Below are positions 1 to 7,715 of a DNA stretch of 64,000 nucleotides, in pieces. Source of the DNA: JANQPA01 sp964628385 (GTDB taxonomy: Bacteria; Bacteroidota; Bacteroidia; Chitinophagales; Saprospiraceae); NCBI GenBank assembly GCA_964628385.1, contig CAZVOD010000001.1, positions 62,001 through 126,000 on the forward strand, in the 5' to 3' direction. The position numbers and the translations under genes are program-made. Below the pieces are notes generated by a model. It made no database searches and was not told the origin of the DNA. It saw only the letters and a program-made list of their open reading frames with translations. Every line of letters begins with the position of its first letter. The stretch's first letter is position 1.

Positions 1-46
1 CCGCATTCAAAGTCTACTGTTTTACATACATCGCAATCTGCTGATA

Positions 47-988
47 ATGGTTTTAATTGATGCTTCACAGCTGGAAAAGCACCTGAGCTTTCAGGTGCTC
101 GTCAACTTGTTGAAAGAAGCCTTTCAAAGTACAGTGACTGCTCCTCTCCGCCATCATCATGATTTTCATGGTGGGCGGGGCTCTGATCTATCTACATTGT
201 TGTTAATGCCCGCTTGGGAATCTGGGAAATACCTGGGTATTAAAATTGTGGTGATTTCTCCATTGAATACTCAGATAAACTTACCAACCATACAAGGTCA
301 ATATTTGCTTTTTGATGCTCAGACTGGTGCTCTTCTCGCTCAGATGGACGCTAGGATGCTGACAAACCTCAGAACAGCTGCTGCCTCAGCCCTGGCATCA
401 ACCTTTTTATCCAGAAAATCTTCCCACTCATTATTATTACTGGGCACCGGTGCCCTTGCTCCATATTTGATCAAAGCCCATACATCCGTGAGGCCCATTC
501 AGAAAGTATGGGTATGGGGAAGACGCTTTAGTAGGGCAAGTAAAATAGCACAACAATTTGCTAACTCCCCAGTAGAAGTAGAGCCAGTCCAGGATTTTCA
601 TCCCTTTATTCATCAAGCTGATATTATCTCTACAGCTACTTTGAGTACTCAGCCTCTTATCTGGGGCAAAGATCTGACATCCGGGCAGCACCTTGACCTG
701 GTCGGGGCTTTCAAGCCAAACTTGCGGGAATGCGATAGTGAATGCCTGCAAAAAGCCAGTGTTTTTGTAGATACCCTAGAAGGGGCTCCCAGTGAAAGTG
801 GTGACCTGGCACAGCCTATTGCTGCCGGTCATTTTGATATCGACCGCATCAAAGGTGACCTTTTTGACTTGTGCAGAAAAAATATCAGCGGCAGAACCCA
901 CGAAAAAGAGATTACATTATTTGAGTCGGTAGGGCATGCACTAGAAGACCTTGCCGCAGCGGTAGGCGCTTATGAAAAATTAGCGTAA
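47..988 (+). CDS. Ornithine cyclodeaminase / mu-crystallin family protein
   Basis: A 313-residue protein of the ornithine cyclodeaminase/mu-crystallin family. These NAD(P)-dependent enzymes act on amino acids or imines, for example as ornithine cyclodeaminase, alanine dehydrogenase or ketimine reductase. The family signature with the substrate-contacting Arg is visible as LTNLRTAAASALA at about residues 105-117. The Rossmann nucleotide-binding turn follows as GTGALA at 133-138. The length is normal for the family. ATG at 47 gives a clean N-terminus. It runs in the same direction as dapD 87 bases downstream, so they may share a transcript. The exact substrate cannot be told from sequence; family membership is secure. 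Confidence 0.85.
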   Translation: MVLIDASQLEKHLSFQVLVNLLKEAFQSTVTAPLRHHHDFHGGRGSDLSTLLLMPAWESGKYLGIKIVVISPLNTQINLPTIQGQYLLFDAQTGALLAQMDARMLTNLRTAAASALASTFLSRKSSHSLLLLGTGALAPYLIKAHTSVRPIQKVWVWGRRFSRASKIAQQFANSPVEVEPVQDFHPFIHQADIISTATLSTQPLIWGKDLTSGQHLDLVGAFKPNLRECDSECLQKASVFVDTLEGAPSESGDLAQPIAAGHFDIDRIKGDLFDLCRKNISGRTHEKEITLFESVGHALEDLAAAVGAYEKLA

Positions 989-1075
989 AAACCCTGCGAT
1001 ATTTGGCTATTCTTTGCGCTACAGTCTCCTGCTTATCTAAAAAAACCTATTTTTGCGCCGTAAAAAACAAAACAG

Positions 1076-1894
1076 ATGGAAGCGTCAAAGACAGTAATCG
1101 AACAGGCATGGGAAGACAGAAGTCTTCTGGAAAAGGCAGAAACACAGGAAGCCATCCGCGAAGTCATCGAATATTTGGACAAAGGCCAACTTCGAGTTGC
1201 CGAACCCCTGCAGGATGGCAGTTGGCAAGTCAATGAATGGGTAAAAAAGGGCGTTGTTCTCTATTTTCCCATCCAAAAAATGAAGACTATAGAAGTGCCG
1301 CCTTTTGAATTTCATGACAAAATACCTCTTAAAAGTGACTTTGCTGGGCAAGGTGTCAGAGTGGTACCTCACGCCATTGCAAGACATGGCTCCTACCTAG
1401 AAAAAGGCGTTATTATGATGCCTAGCTATGTCAATATAGGTGCTTGGGTCGGTTCCGGAACTATGGTAGACACCTGGGCTACGGTGGGCTCCTGTGCACA
1501 AATAGGCAGAAATGTACACTTGAGCGGTGGTGTAGGTATAGGAGGCGTGCTAGAACCCCTACAAGCTACTCCTACTATCATCGAAGACAATTGCTTTATC
1601 GGTTCGCGTTGTATCGTTGTAGAAGGTGTCCGGGTAGAAAAAGAAGCCGTTTTGGGAGCCAATGTTGTACTCACACAGTCTACAAGAATTATCGATGTGA
1701 CATCAGAGGAGCCCAGGACCATAAAAGGCTATATTCCCAGCAGATCCGTTGTGATCCCGGGAACATACACAAAAAAGTTTCCGGCCGGAGAATATCAGGT
1801 AGCCTGTGCCCTCATTATCGGAAAACGCAAGGAAAGTACGGACAAAAAGGTGTCTTTAAATGATGCCTTAAGAGATTTTGATGTAGCTACTTGA
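1076..1894 (+). CDS. dapD: 2,3,4,5-tetrahydropyridine-2,6-dicarboxylate N-succinyltransferase
   Basis: DapD transfers a succinyl group from succinyl-CoA to tetrahydrodipicolinate in the succinylase branch of lysine/diaminopimelate synthesis, and so feeds peptidoglycan. The 272-residue length is standard. The N-terminal third is helical. The middle (about 105-215) is a left-handed beta-helix of hexapeptide repeats, seen as VNIGAWVGSGTMVDTW, AQIGRNVHLSGGVGIGG and CFIGSRCIVVEGVRV. A short C-terminal segment (VIPGTYTKKFPAGEY) follows. It starts at ATG 1076. It is probably cytoplasmic and trimeric, as is known for the family. Identification is strong. Confidence 0.95.
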   Translation: MEASKTVIEQAWEDRSLLEKAETQEAIREVIEYLDKGQLRVAEPLQDGSWQVNEWVKKGVVLYFPIQKMKTIEVPPFEFHDKIPLKSDFAGQGVRVVPHAIARHGSYLEKGVIMMPSYVNIGAWVGSGTMVDTWATVGSCAQIGRNVHLSGGVGIGGVLEPLQATPTIIEDNCFIGSRCIVVEGVRVEKEAVLGANVVLTQSTRIIDVTSEEPRTIKGYIPSRSVVIPGTYTKKFPAGEYQVACALIIGKRKESTDKKVSLNDALRDFDVAT

Positions 1895-1925
1895 TTATAG
1901 TTAGCGCCTATAAAACAATGGATCA

Positions 1926-2546
1926 ATGAACTGGCTCTCCAGACTCTTTGGAAAAGAAGCTACAGAACCTGAAGATACAACCATGAAGTACTTAATTGTT
2001 GGCCTGGGAAATATTGGGGAGGAATATGCTCGCACGCGCCATAATGTCGGCTTTGAGGTGGTTGATAAACTAGCCGAAGCTTTTGATACCGATTTTAAGA
2101 CAGACCAATTAGGTGACCTGACAGAATTTAGGCATAAAGGCAGGACGTTTACCTTGCTAAAGCCTTCTACTTACATGAATAGAAGCGGAAAAGCAGTAAA
2201 ATTCTGGCTTCAAAAAAAGAAGATCGCTCAGGAAAACTTGCTGGTAATTGTCGATGACCTCAACCTTCCTTTCGGCAAGCAACGTCTCAAGGGAAAGGGT
2301 AGCGACGGAGGTCACAATGGCCTGAAAGATATTGACAAACAGTTGGGTACCAATAAGTATGCCCGCCTGAGAATTGGAATTGGAAGTGATTACCACAAGG
2401 GACAGCAAGTTGATTTTGTTTTGGGAAAATGGGATAATGAGGAACGGGAAAAATTACCGGAGATCATAGACTATGCAGTAGACATTTGCAAGAGTTTCGG
2501 TGCAATTGGCCTCAACCACACGATGAATCAGTATAATAAAAAATAG
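1926..2546 (+). CDS. pth: Peptidyl-tRNA hydrolase
   Basis: Pth releases tRNA from peptidyl-tRNA that drops off the ribosome. The core begins at an internal Met at 1983 (MKYLIVGLGNIGEEYARTRHN). In that numbering the catalytic His is residue 20, and the conserved Asp lies in VIVDDLNLPFG. The glycine-rich KGSDGGHNGLKDI segment is also present. The first ATG (1926) adds 19 residues (MNWLSRLFGKEATEPEDTT), so the true start could be either one. The 206- or 187-residue length fits the family. A stem-loop begins 8 bases past the stop codon. Confidence 0.95.
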   Translation: MNWLSRLFGKEATEPEDTTMKYLIVGLGNIGEEYARTRHNVGFEVVDKLAEAFDTDFKTDQLGDLTEFRHKGRTFTLLKPSTYMNRSGKAVKFWLQKKKIAQENLLVIVDDLNLPFGKQRLKGKGSDGGHNGLKDIDKQLGTNKYARLRIGIGSDYHKGQQVDFVLGKWDNEEREKLPEIIDYAVDICKSFGAIGLNHTMNQYNKK

Positions 2547-2553
2547 AAAATGG

Positions 2554-2578
2554 ACTTGTTTCGACTTTTGAAACAAGT
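2554..2578. terminator. Hairpin between convergent pth and glycosyltransferase genes
   Basis: A perfect 9-bp stem, ACTTGTTTC/GAAACAAGT, with a 7-base loop lies between the stop codons of the two convergent genes and abuts the glycosyltransferase stop. It is followed on the plus strand by TTATTTTATC. It is probably a bidirectional terminator. The left arm is part of the GACTTGTTTCG motif that recurs at gene ends elsewhere in the window. Confidence 0.55.
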
Positions 2579-3646
2579 TTATTTTATCTTCTCTATAAAA
2601 CCATCCAATATTTGATGCAGGCTATCCAGTGAAAAATCGAATGTACCGAACCCTTTAGAGGCCATGGCATCCCGAATCCCCCGCTTCAGGTCCAGTTCAC
2701 CTTGAGACTGTACCACGCTGATTTTTTGATCCATGTAATATCGAGCCAGGTACTCTTGCTCTGTTTGGCCGGGAGTGGGTACCAGCAGGGCTTTCTTACC
2801 CAGAGCGACCAGATCCATTATTGTAGAGTAACCAGAGCGACAAACCACCAGTTTACTTTCTGCAATAGCTTTATTCAACTCACTAGCTTTCATGTAAGAA
2901 TGGATCTCTACATTCCCTTTATGAGAACATTCATATTTTTCAGGCTTTCCCTGTATGAGTAGCATTTTATGAGTTAGCTTCATTGCTTGCTCCATGATCT
3001 TTCGTTCAAATCGCGTACGCTGTGGCTCTGGCCCGGAAAGTACGAAAGCTATATCATAGGAGGTTTCTGAATAAAGTGGCTTTATACGAGTAATCGGCCC
3101 AAGGTATTGGGTTTTGGTAAATGGAGAAGGGTGAGAAAGCTGCCCCGACAAGTTAGGCTTTCCTTCAAAGTCAGGCACCCAGCATTCATCAAACTTTTTG
3201 ATATAATAATGATTAAAGGAGTTGGCCCACTTTTCGAGATATTCGTATCCTGCAATCAGATTAAGCTGGTGGGAAAGAAATATATTGGGAATACCCGGGT
3301 AGTGACAGCCAAAGCGATTATCAGAAATGATAGCGTCAATTTCATAATCTTCTACCATTTGGGCTACTTGCTGATGCTCACGCCAGATAGCTCTCAGCAG
3401 TTTGTAGGATTGCAATACAATATTGAGGTGGATGCTATTGGAATAATACCGGATATCGTAGGAGGATAGGCGATTAATTACTAAGTTAGGGTATTCGATC
3501 TTGAGCAAGTCATAGGGACGCCCATTAGTTGCCAGGATTACATCAATCTTTTTTTCCAATAAATAATTGATGATGGGCATACTGCGTGTAGCATGGCCAA
3601 GTCCCCAATCTAGCGGAGCAACCAATACGCGTTTATGATCTTTCAC
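2579..3646 (-). CDS. MurG-like glycosyltransferase family protein
   Basis: A 355-residue soluble GT-B type glycosyltransferase. It opens with a beta strand and glycine loop (VLVAPLDWGLGHATRSMPII, residues 8-27), as in MurG/GT28 donor-acceptor folds. The C-terminal half carries the nucleotide-sugar side, with VCRSGYSTIMDLVALGKKALLVPTPGQTEQE as the typical donor-binding region. No signal peptide or membrane segment is evident. It stands alone on the minus strand, convergent with pth. Donor and acceptor are unknown; a role in glycolipid or surface polysaccharide synthesis is an inference. It is not MurG itself, which lies in a cell-wall cluster and has different motifs. Confidence 0.75.
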   Translation of the reverse strand: MKDHKRVLVAPLDWGLGHATRSMPIINYLLEKKIDVILATNGRPYDLLKIEYPNLVINRLSSYDIRYYSNSIHLNIVLQSYKLLRAIWREHQQVAQMVEDYEIDAIISDNRFGCHYPGIPNIFLSHQLNLIAGYEYLEKWANSFNHYYIKKFDECWVPDFEGKPNLSGQLSHPSPFTKTQYLGPITRIKPLYSETSYDIAFVLSGPEPQRTRFERKIMEQAMKLTHKMLLIQGKPEKYECSHKGNVEIHSYMKASELNKAIAESKLVVCRSGYSTIMDLVALGKKALLVPTPGQTEQEYLARYYMDQKISVVQSQGELDLKRGIRDAMASKGFGTFDFSLDSLHQILDGFIEKIK

Positions 3647-3675
3647 TTAAATAAAAATTATAGATTTTAATACTT

Positions 3676-3780
3676 ATGCTTACATTTAAAAAAGTAATTA
3701 ACTTTCTTTTCGTACTGATGGTACTCACTATGCTTTTTTCGGGTTGTACCACACTCAAATGTGGCTGCCCCATGTATTAG
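3676..3780 (+). CDS. Very small predicted lipoprotein (34 aa)
   Basis: ATG at 3676 opens a 34-codon frame ending in TAG at 3780. The peptide has a basic start (MLTFKK), a hydrophobic run, and a lipobox ending FSGC with Cys at residue 23. The mature tail would be only about 12 residues (CTTLKCGCPMY), with three cysteines including the lipidated one. A stem-loop with a T-run about 60 bases later makes it a plausible independent transcription unit. I recognise no named family. It is divergent from the glycosyltransferase gene, with about 29 bases between the starts. Very short lipoproteins of this layout are plausible in Bacteroidota, but this call rests on the signal peptide alone. Confidence 0.55.
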   Translation: MLTFKKVINFLFVLMVLTMLFSGCTTLKCGCPMY

Positions 3781-3842
3781 TATCAGTGTGTTGAATTGAA
3801 ATAAATAATTTATTTTAAAAACTCCTAATTAAAAATCAGAAG

Positions 3843-3881
3843 ACGCCTAGAAAGACTCATGCTCTCTAGGCGCCCTTTTTT
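3843..3881. terminator. Rho-independent terminator
   Basis: The arms CGCCTAGAAAG and CTCTCTAGGCG form an 11-bp stem with one mismatch, followed directly by a six-T run. It lies 3' of the 34-aa lipoprotein on the plus strand, and 3' of the small interrupted frame on the minus strand, so it may serve both directions. Confidence 0.75.
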
Positions 3882-3892
3882 CGACTGATCAC

Positions 3893-4036
3893 TTACAGAT
3901 CAGTCCATACTTTAACCTGAGGAGATACTTTTAAATCATTCGGGGGAAGAAACGGATAATTCTGGTTTATGTTATTGAAGTAGGCGATAGGTTCTTTTAC
4001 TATCCTTTTTTAATATTCAGGTTTTATGGTGTCCAT
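3893..4036 (-). pseudogene. Small protein-like frame interrupted by one in-frame TAA, just after rng
   Basis: On the minus strand an ATG lies 8 bases after the rng stop codon and reads MDTIKPEY, then TAA, then 38 further codons in the same frame to a second TAA. The second part includes the stretch PIAYFNNINQNYPFLPPND and ends KVWTDL. Its composition (aromatics, PP, no low complexity) looks protein-like. There is no ATG, GTG or TTG at the beginning of the second part. A single T-to-A change (TTA to TAA) would explain the interruption. It may be a 46-residue gene recently disabled, a readthrough case, a sequencing error, or chance. I recognise no family. Confidence 0.4.
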
Positions 4037-4044
4037 ACAGCTAG

Positions 4045-5637
4045 CTAGTCCAGCCTGATTTCATCATCATTACTATCGTAGAATTTATACTTAGAGAGGT
4101 GGAAATCGCTGTCTGGCACTATTTTCACCCACTTAAAATGCTCTCTAAACCAATTCACCCGCCTACTCATAAAGCCTTTTGTCAGGTAAGCTTCAATATA
4201 GGGGTGAACTTTCAATTTCAGCCTTTTAGGTCTTGATTGCATAATGAAGTTAAGATCTCTCTCGATGTCGTCTACAATAAGAATTGAAGCACTCACTTTG
4301 CCTGTACCATTACAGGTATTACACACCTCTGCAGTATTGATCTTCACTTCTGGCCGCACGCGTTCTCTGGTAATTTGCATCAATCCAAACTTACTCAGCG
4401 GCAGTATGGTATGTTGTGCTCTATCCTTTTTCATAAACTGCTTAACAGCCTTGAGCAATTCGCGCTTATGATCGGGCTTTTTCATATCGATAAAATCAAC
4501 GATAATGATACCGCCTATATCTCTGAGGCGAAGTTGCCTGGCTATTTCTTTGGCAGCCTCCATATTCACACGTAGTACAGCTTCTTCCTGATTACTGCTG
4601 GCCATTTTGTGGCCACTGTTTACGTCAATAACGTGCATAGCTTCTGTATGCTCTATAACCAGATAAGCGCCACTACCCATGGTAGAGGTTTTACCGAAAG
4701 AAGATTTTATTTGCTTAGTTACCCCATATGCATCAAATATATGTTTATTAGATTTATAATGATTGACAATTTTAACCTGATCAGGGGCAATGCTTGACAG
4801 GTAACCTTTTATGTTATTATAAAGCTCCTTATCATTGACGACGATCCGGTTAAAAGAATCACTGAGTACATCTCTGAGAATGCTGGAAGTCTTATCAAGC
4901 TCGCTCAATAATTTTGCCGGAGCCTTAGCTCCTTTCATCTGCAAAAAAGTACTCTGCCATTTTCCCAACATCAGGGTAAGCTCCTCATGAAGATCAGCTA
5001 CCTTTCTTCCTTCGGCAGCCGTTCGAACAATCACACCAAAATTCTTGGGTCGGATACTCTCTACAAGTAATTGTAGTCGCTTGCGTTCTTCTGAATTAGA
5101 TATCTTTTTGGATACCGCCACTACATCCGAAAATGGAGTAAGCACCAGATACCTCCCTGGAATTGTAATTTCACAACTCAGCCGGGGGCCTTTGGTTGAT
5201 ATCGGTTCTTTAAGAATCTGAACCAGGATGGGCTGTTTTTTGTCCAAAACCTGGTCAATCTTTCCCGTTTTTACTATCTCCGGTTCAAGCTTGAAATGAT
5301 CCAGCTTTGAATTTGCCATTTTACCAGAAACTGTACCATTGGTATATTTTATTAATGATCGCAACTTTGGCCCCAGATCCGTATAGTGTAAAAAGGCATC
5401 TTTTTTATGGCCGATATCTACGAATGCAGCGTTAAGTCCGGGCATCAGCCGTTTTATCTTTCCGAGAAAAACATCACCGACTGAAAAGTTAGAATTAGTT
5501 TTTTGGTTGTGTAGTTCGACTAATTTGGAATCTTCAAGTAGAGCTATCTCAACCTCAGTAGGTGTTGAGTTTATTATCAGTTCTTTTTCCACAAGAGAAT
5601 CCTGATTTAATTGGGGGTGTTCTAGAGTGGAATTCAT
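4045..5637 (-). CDS. rng: Ribonuclease G (Rne/Rng family)
   Basis: An endoribonuclease for 16S rRNA 5'-end maturation and mRNA decay. The 530-residue protein has an S1 RNA-binding domain at about 48-135 (VGDVFLGKIKRL, AAFVDIGHKKDAFLHYTDLG). The RNase E/G catalytic core follows, with its two Mg-binding Asp residues visible in MHVIDVNSG and GGIIIVDFIDM. The zinc-link CNTCNGTGKV comes next. The length fits RNase G rather than RNase E; there is no long degradosome scaffold tail. The first 20 residues are a variable extension. It is preceded on the same strand by the AURKAIP1-like gene, the TPR lipoprotein and HU. Confidence 0.93.
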   Translation of the reverse strand: MNSTLEHPQLNQDSLVEKELIINSTPTEVEIALLEDSKLVELHNQKTNSNFSVGDVFLGKIKRLMPGLNAAFVDIGHKKDAFLHYTDLGPKLRSLIKYTNGTVSGKMANSKLDHFKLEPEIVKTGKIDQVLDKKQPILVQILKEPISTKGPRLSCEITIPGRYLVLTPFSDVVAVSKKISNSEERKRLQLLVESIRPKNFGVIVRTAAEGRKVADLHEELTLMLGKWQSTFLQMKGAKAPAKLLSELDKTSSILRDVLSDSFNRIVVNDKELYNNIKGYLSSIAPDQVKIVNHYKSNKHIFDAYGVTKQIKSSFGKTSTMGSGAYLVIEHTEAMHVIDVNSGHKMASSNQEEAVLRVNMEAAKEIARQLRLRDIGGIIIVDFIDMKKPDHKRELLKAVKQFMKKDRAQHTILPLSKFGLMQITRERVRPEVKINTAEVCNTCNGTGKVSASILIVDDIERDLNFIMQSRPKRLKLKVHPYIEAYLTKGFMSRRVNWFREHFKWVKIVPDSDFHLSKYKFYDSNDDEIRLD

Positions 5638-5881
5638 ATAATTCTATAATTTTTCAAATTACCCCAGTAAGAACTGCACATTTACCAATTGATTTGTTGT
5701 CATTAGAACTAAAAATACACTTATAATTACGTATTCCTGTACACAGCTTTACAAAGTCAAGTATTTGGATACTGCAACATTTCAATTAATAAAATATACA
5801 GAAACTGGAAATTTTTTTTACTTCTCAAAGAAAGTAAGCATTTCGCTCCTGAAAACGCCCGATTGCTAAAAGATTACTTAT

Positions 5882-5974
5882 CTATTTTTTCTTCTTATGT
5901 CTGTTTTTACGAAGCCTCTTTTTACGCTTGTGCGTAGAGATTTTATGTCTTTTTCTTTTTTTTCCACAAGGCAT
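5882..5974 (-). CDS. AURKAIP1/COX24 (mS38-type) domain small ribosomal protein
   Basis: A 30-codon gene encoding MPCGKKRKRHKISTHKRKKR then LRKNRHKKKK, almost entirely Lys/Arg/His. This is the DUF1713 or AURKAIP1/COX24 signature (KRKRHKxxTHKRKKRLRKNRHKK) shared with mitochondrial mS38. Bacterial members are tiny and associated with the small subunit, binding near the decoding-site rRNA (family knowledge). It sits 25 bases after the TPR gene stop and upstream of rng, so it is probably co-transcribed with them. It is easily missed because of its size, but the family match is unmistakable. Confidence 0.9.
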   Translation of the reverse strand: MPCGKKRKRHKISTHKRKKRLRKNRHKKKK

Positions 5975-5999
5975 ATACCAGATATTTTTATTTAAAAAA

Positions 6000-6806
6000 T
6001 TAATTTTCTTCCCTATTTTCAAATAGTCTACTGCACTTTTTGGAAAACGCTGTCGCTAGTGCAGCATCGCCGATCGACTCATAGGCATTAGCCAGTAAGC
6101 AGACGGTCGTTGTGTTTGACGGCTCATACTTTAGTGCTTCCTCTAGTCTTTCTATCGCTTTGCCGTACTGACCGGTTTTGATAGCCAACCTACCCAAAGT
6201 ATTAAGAACAGGAACAGACTGCGGATAGTTTTGGTTTAATGTCCTCAACATCAACACGCCCTTCATCGGATCATCTTGTAAAGGATACTCCGTATAGCAC
6301 GATGCCAGATTCACTCGGTTCTTAATATTATCCGGATTGATGGAAACAGCATTTTCAAAACAGGTTACGGCCCTGTTCCTACAATAAGTTCTTTTGCGGT
6401 CGTCACTAAGGCGTCTGATTGCAAGTATGTAAGTCGTACCAGCAATCGACCAGCTTTCTTCCGTATTCTCCAACTCAGCAGCTTGCTGGGCGTAATATCC
6501 TGCCACAGCCGGAAAGCCCAGTTGAAACCACTCCGAAGACAGCTCTTTATTCAGAGAGATGCGGGAAGTGTCTGACACTTCTTTTTTATTTAGCTCTGCT
6601 TCCAGCAAAAGCACTTTACTCATCTGAGCGTCTGTCAGTGCCTTCCTGGCATCCTGGAGCAACCTATCAATATTGGTTTGCTCGACCATCAAAGATCTGG
6701 TCTTTTCCAGATTCTGTATCTCAGATGACTTTGTATTACAACCGAAATACAAAACGAATAGTAACCCTACTGCCGTCAATAAAATTGCAATTTGCAATTT
6801 TGTCAT
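6000..6806 (-). CDS. TPR-repeat predicted lipoprotein
   Basis: About 268 residues from ATG at 6806. The frame stays open 12 codons further upstream, but the internal Met gives a proper signal sequence (MTKLQIAILLTAVGLLFVLY) ending at FGC, a probable lipidation Cys. A coiled helical region follows. The C-terminal half has tetratricopeptide repeats, for example VPVLNTLGRLAIKTGQYGKA and NTTTVCLLANAYESIGDAAL. TPRs bind partner proteins; no partner can be named. It lies between HU and the AURKAIP1-like gene on the minus strand in an operon-like run. Confidence 0.75.
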   Translation of the reverse strand: MTKLQIAILLTAVGLLFVLYFGCNTKSSEIQNLEKTRSLMVEQTNIDRLLQDARKALTDAQMSKVLLLEAELNKKEVSDTSRISLNKELSSEWFQLGFPAVAGYYAQQAAELENTEESWSIAGTTYILAIRRLSDDRKRTYCRNRAVTCFENAVSINPDNIKNRVNLASCYTEYPLQDDPMKGVLMLRTLNQNYPQSVPVLNTLGRLAIKTGQYGKAIERLEEALKYEPSNTTTVCLLANAYESIGDAALATAFSKKCSRLFENREEN

Positions 6807-6860
6807 CGCATTCCGTTTTTTAAGTGTGCAAAGATACAACACTTTTTGAATAGTTTTAGC

Positions 6861-7184
6861 CTAATCGTCTTTATCGTCGTCACCTTCATCCTTAGGAAGA
6901 GAGGTTACGCTACTTTTTACTTGCTCTACAAATACTTTTGCGGGCTTGAAGGCCGGGATGTAGTGCTCGGGAATTTCGATAGCGATATTCTTCTTAATAT
7001 GACGACCAATCTTTTTTGCTCTCTTCTTGATCACAAAGCTTCCAAATCCTCTAATGTAAACGTTTTCTCCAGAAGAGAGTGCAGATTTGACTTCACTAAA
7101 GAAGGTTTCCAGAGTGACAAGAACATCGACTTTCGGTACCCCTGTTTTCTCTGAAATAGCCGCAACAAGATCAGCTTTTCTCAT
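6861..7184 (-). CDS. HU family DNA-binding protein
   Basis: A histone-like DNA-bending protein of 107 residues. The HU/IHF fold is clear: N-terminal helices (MRKADLVAAISEKTGVPK), the ENVYIRGFGSFVIKKRAKKIGRH strand region, and the DNA-intercalating arm around NIAIEIPEHYIPAFKPAK. The usual arm-tip Pro is present in EIPEH. It has a short acidic C-terminal tail (DEGDDDKDD), which standard 90-residue HU lacks. It is the first gene of the minus-strand run TPR - AURKAIP1-like - rng. Confidence 0.92.
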   Translation of the reverse strand: MRKADLVAAISEKTGVPKVDVLVTLETFFSEVKSALSSGENVYIRGFGSFVIKKRAKKIGRHIKKNIAIEIPEHYIPAFKPAKVFVEQVKSSVTSLPKDEGDDDKDD

Positions 7185-7448
7185 GGTTATGAAATTGGTT
7201 TATAGATAGTTATAAATTGTTGTCCCTTTAAGCAAACGAGGGACAAATCTCGCAATTTTATTCATCATTAGGAAATAATGAGAAGTGATTTTTCATTTTT
7301 CTCATCTAATATTCAATAAATTATACTTTGCTATAATATCCATCTATCAAAAGCTTATTTGCTTTTTCGAATCATTAAGCGGCTATTCCTGCCAATACCC
7401 AATGATAATTCGGCAATTCATTGAACTTCTATCTTTAAATTAAGCGTA
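7185..7448. other. AT-rich region upstream of HU
   Basis: About 260 bases with no gene. It should hold the HU promoter and leader. A short inverted repeat, TTGTCCCT/AGGGACAA, lies at 7220-7246, close to the HU start, and could form a hairpin in the mRNA leader. I cannot place a convincing -33/-7 pair. Confidence 0.4.
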
Positions 7449-7568
7449 AGAGCGTGTCTGGAATTTGCTTTTGATGCCGAAAATACATTTGGGATGATGA
7501 AAAAAAGCTGAAATTAGCAATATTCTAAATGTACTTGCAGGCCAAAGGGTAAAATCCAAGCACGCTCT
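7449..7568 (+). repeat. Interspersed MITE-like repeat, copy A
   Basis: A 120-base element with near-perfect terminal inverted repeats AGAGCGTGTCTGGA and TCCAAGCACGCTCT. It shares long blocks with copies at 14688-14779, 44264-44406 (reverse orientation) and 61655-61808. Shared blocks include CTTTTGATGCCGAAAATAC, CATTTGGGATGATGAAAA, TATTCTAAATGTACTTGCAG and GGCCAAAGGGTAAAATCCAA. It lacks the central CCCGCTGAAAGCGGG hairpin found in copies C and D. It lies between HU and yicC, upstream of the yicC promoter, and has no coding capacity. Confidence 0.85.
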
Positions 7569-7643
7569 AAGGCCCTCCAGAAAAAGTGGCTGCCGGGCTA
7601 TCAAAGGATACGCTAAACAGTAAGATTATTTTTAAAAGAGCTC

Positions 7644-7678
7644 TTTGGTATATGGAATACATTCTTTGATTATATTTG
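7644..7678 (+). promoter_or_regulatory. Bacteroidota-type promoter of yicC
   Basis: TTTG at 7644-7647 and TATATTTG at 7671-7678 match the -33 TTTG and -7 TAnnTTTG elements with 23 bases between them. The -7 element lies about 38 bases upstream of the yicC ATG. Confidence 0.6.
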
Positions 7679-7715
7679 TCACTTTGATCAACTATTTATG
7701 AATTAATACCATCCT

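Noticed and set aside
437..751. 104-codon minus-strand frame inside the ornithine cyclodeaminase-like gene
   Set aside because: It is a shadow of the clear plus-strand gene with no domain signature.
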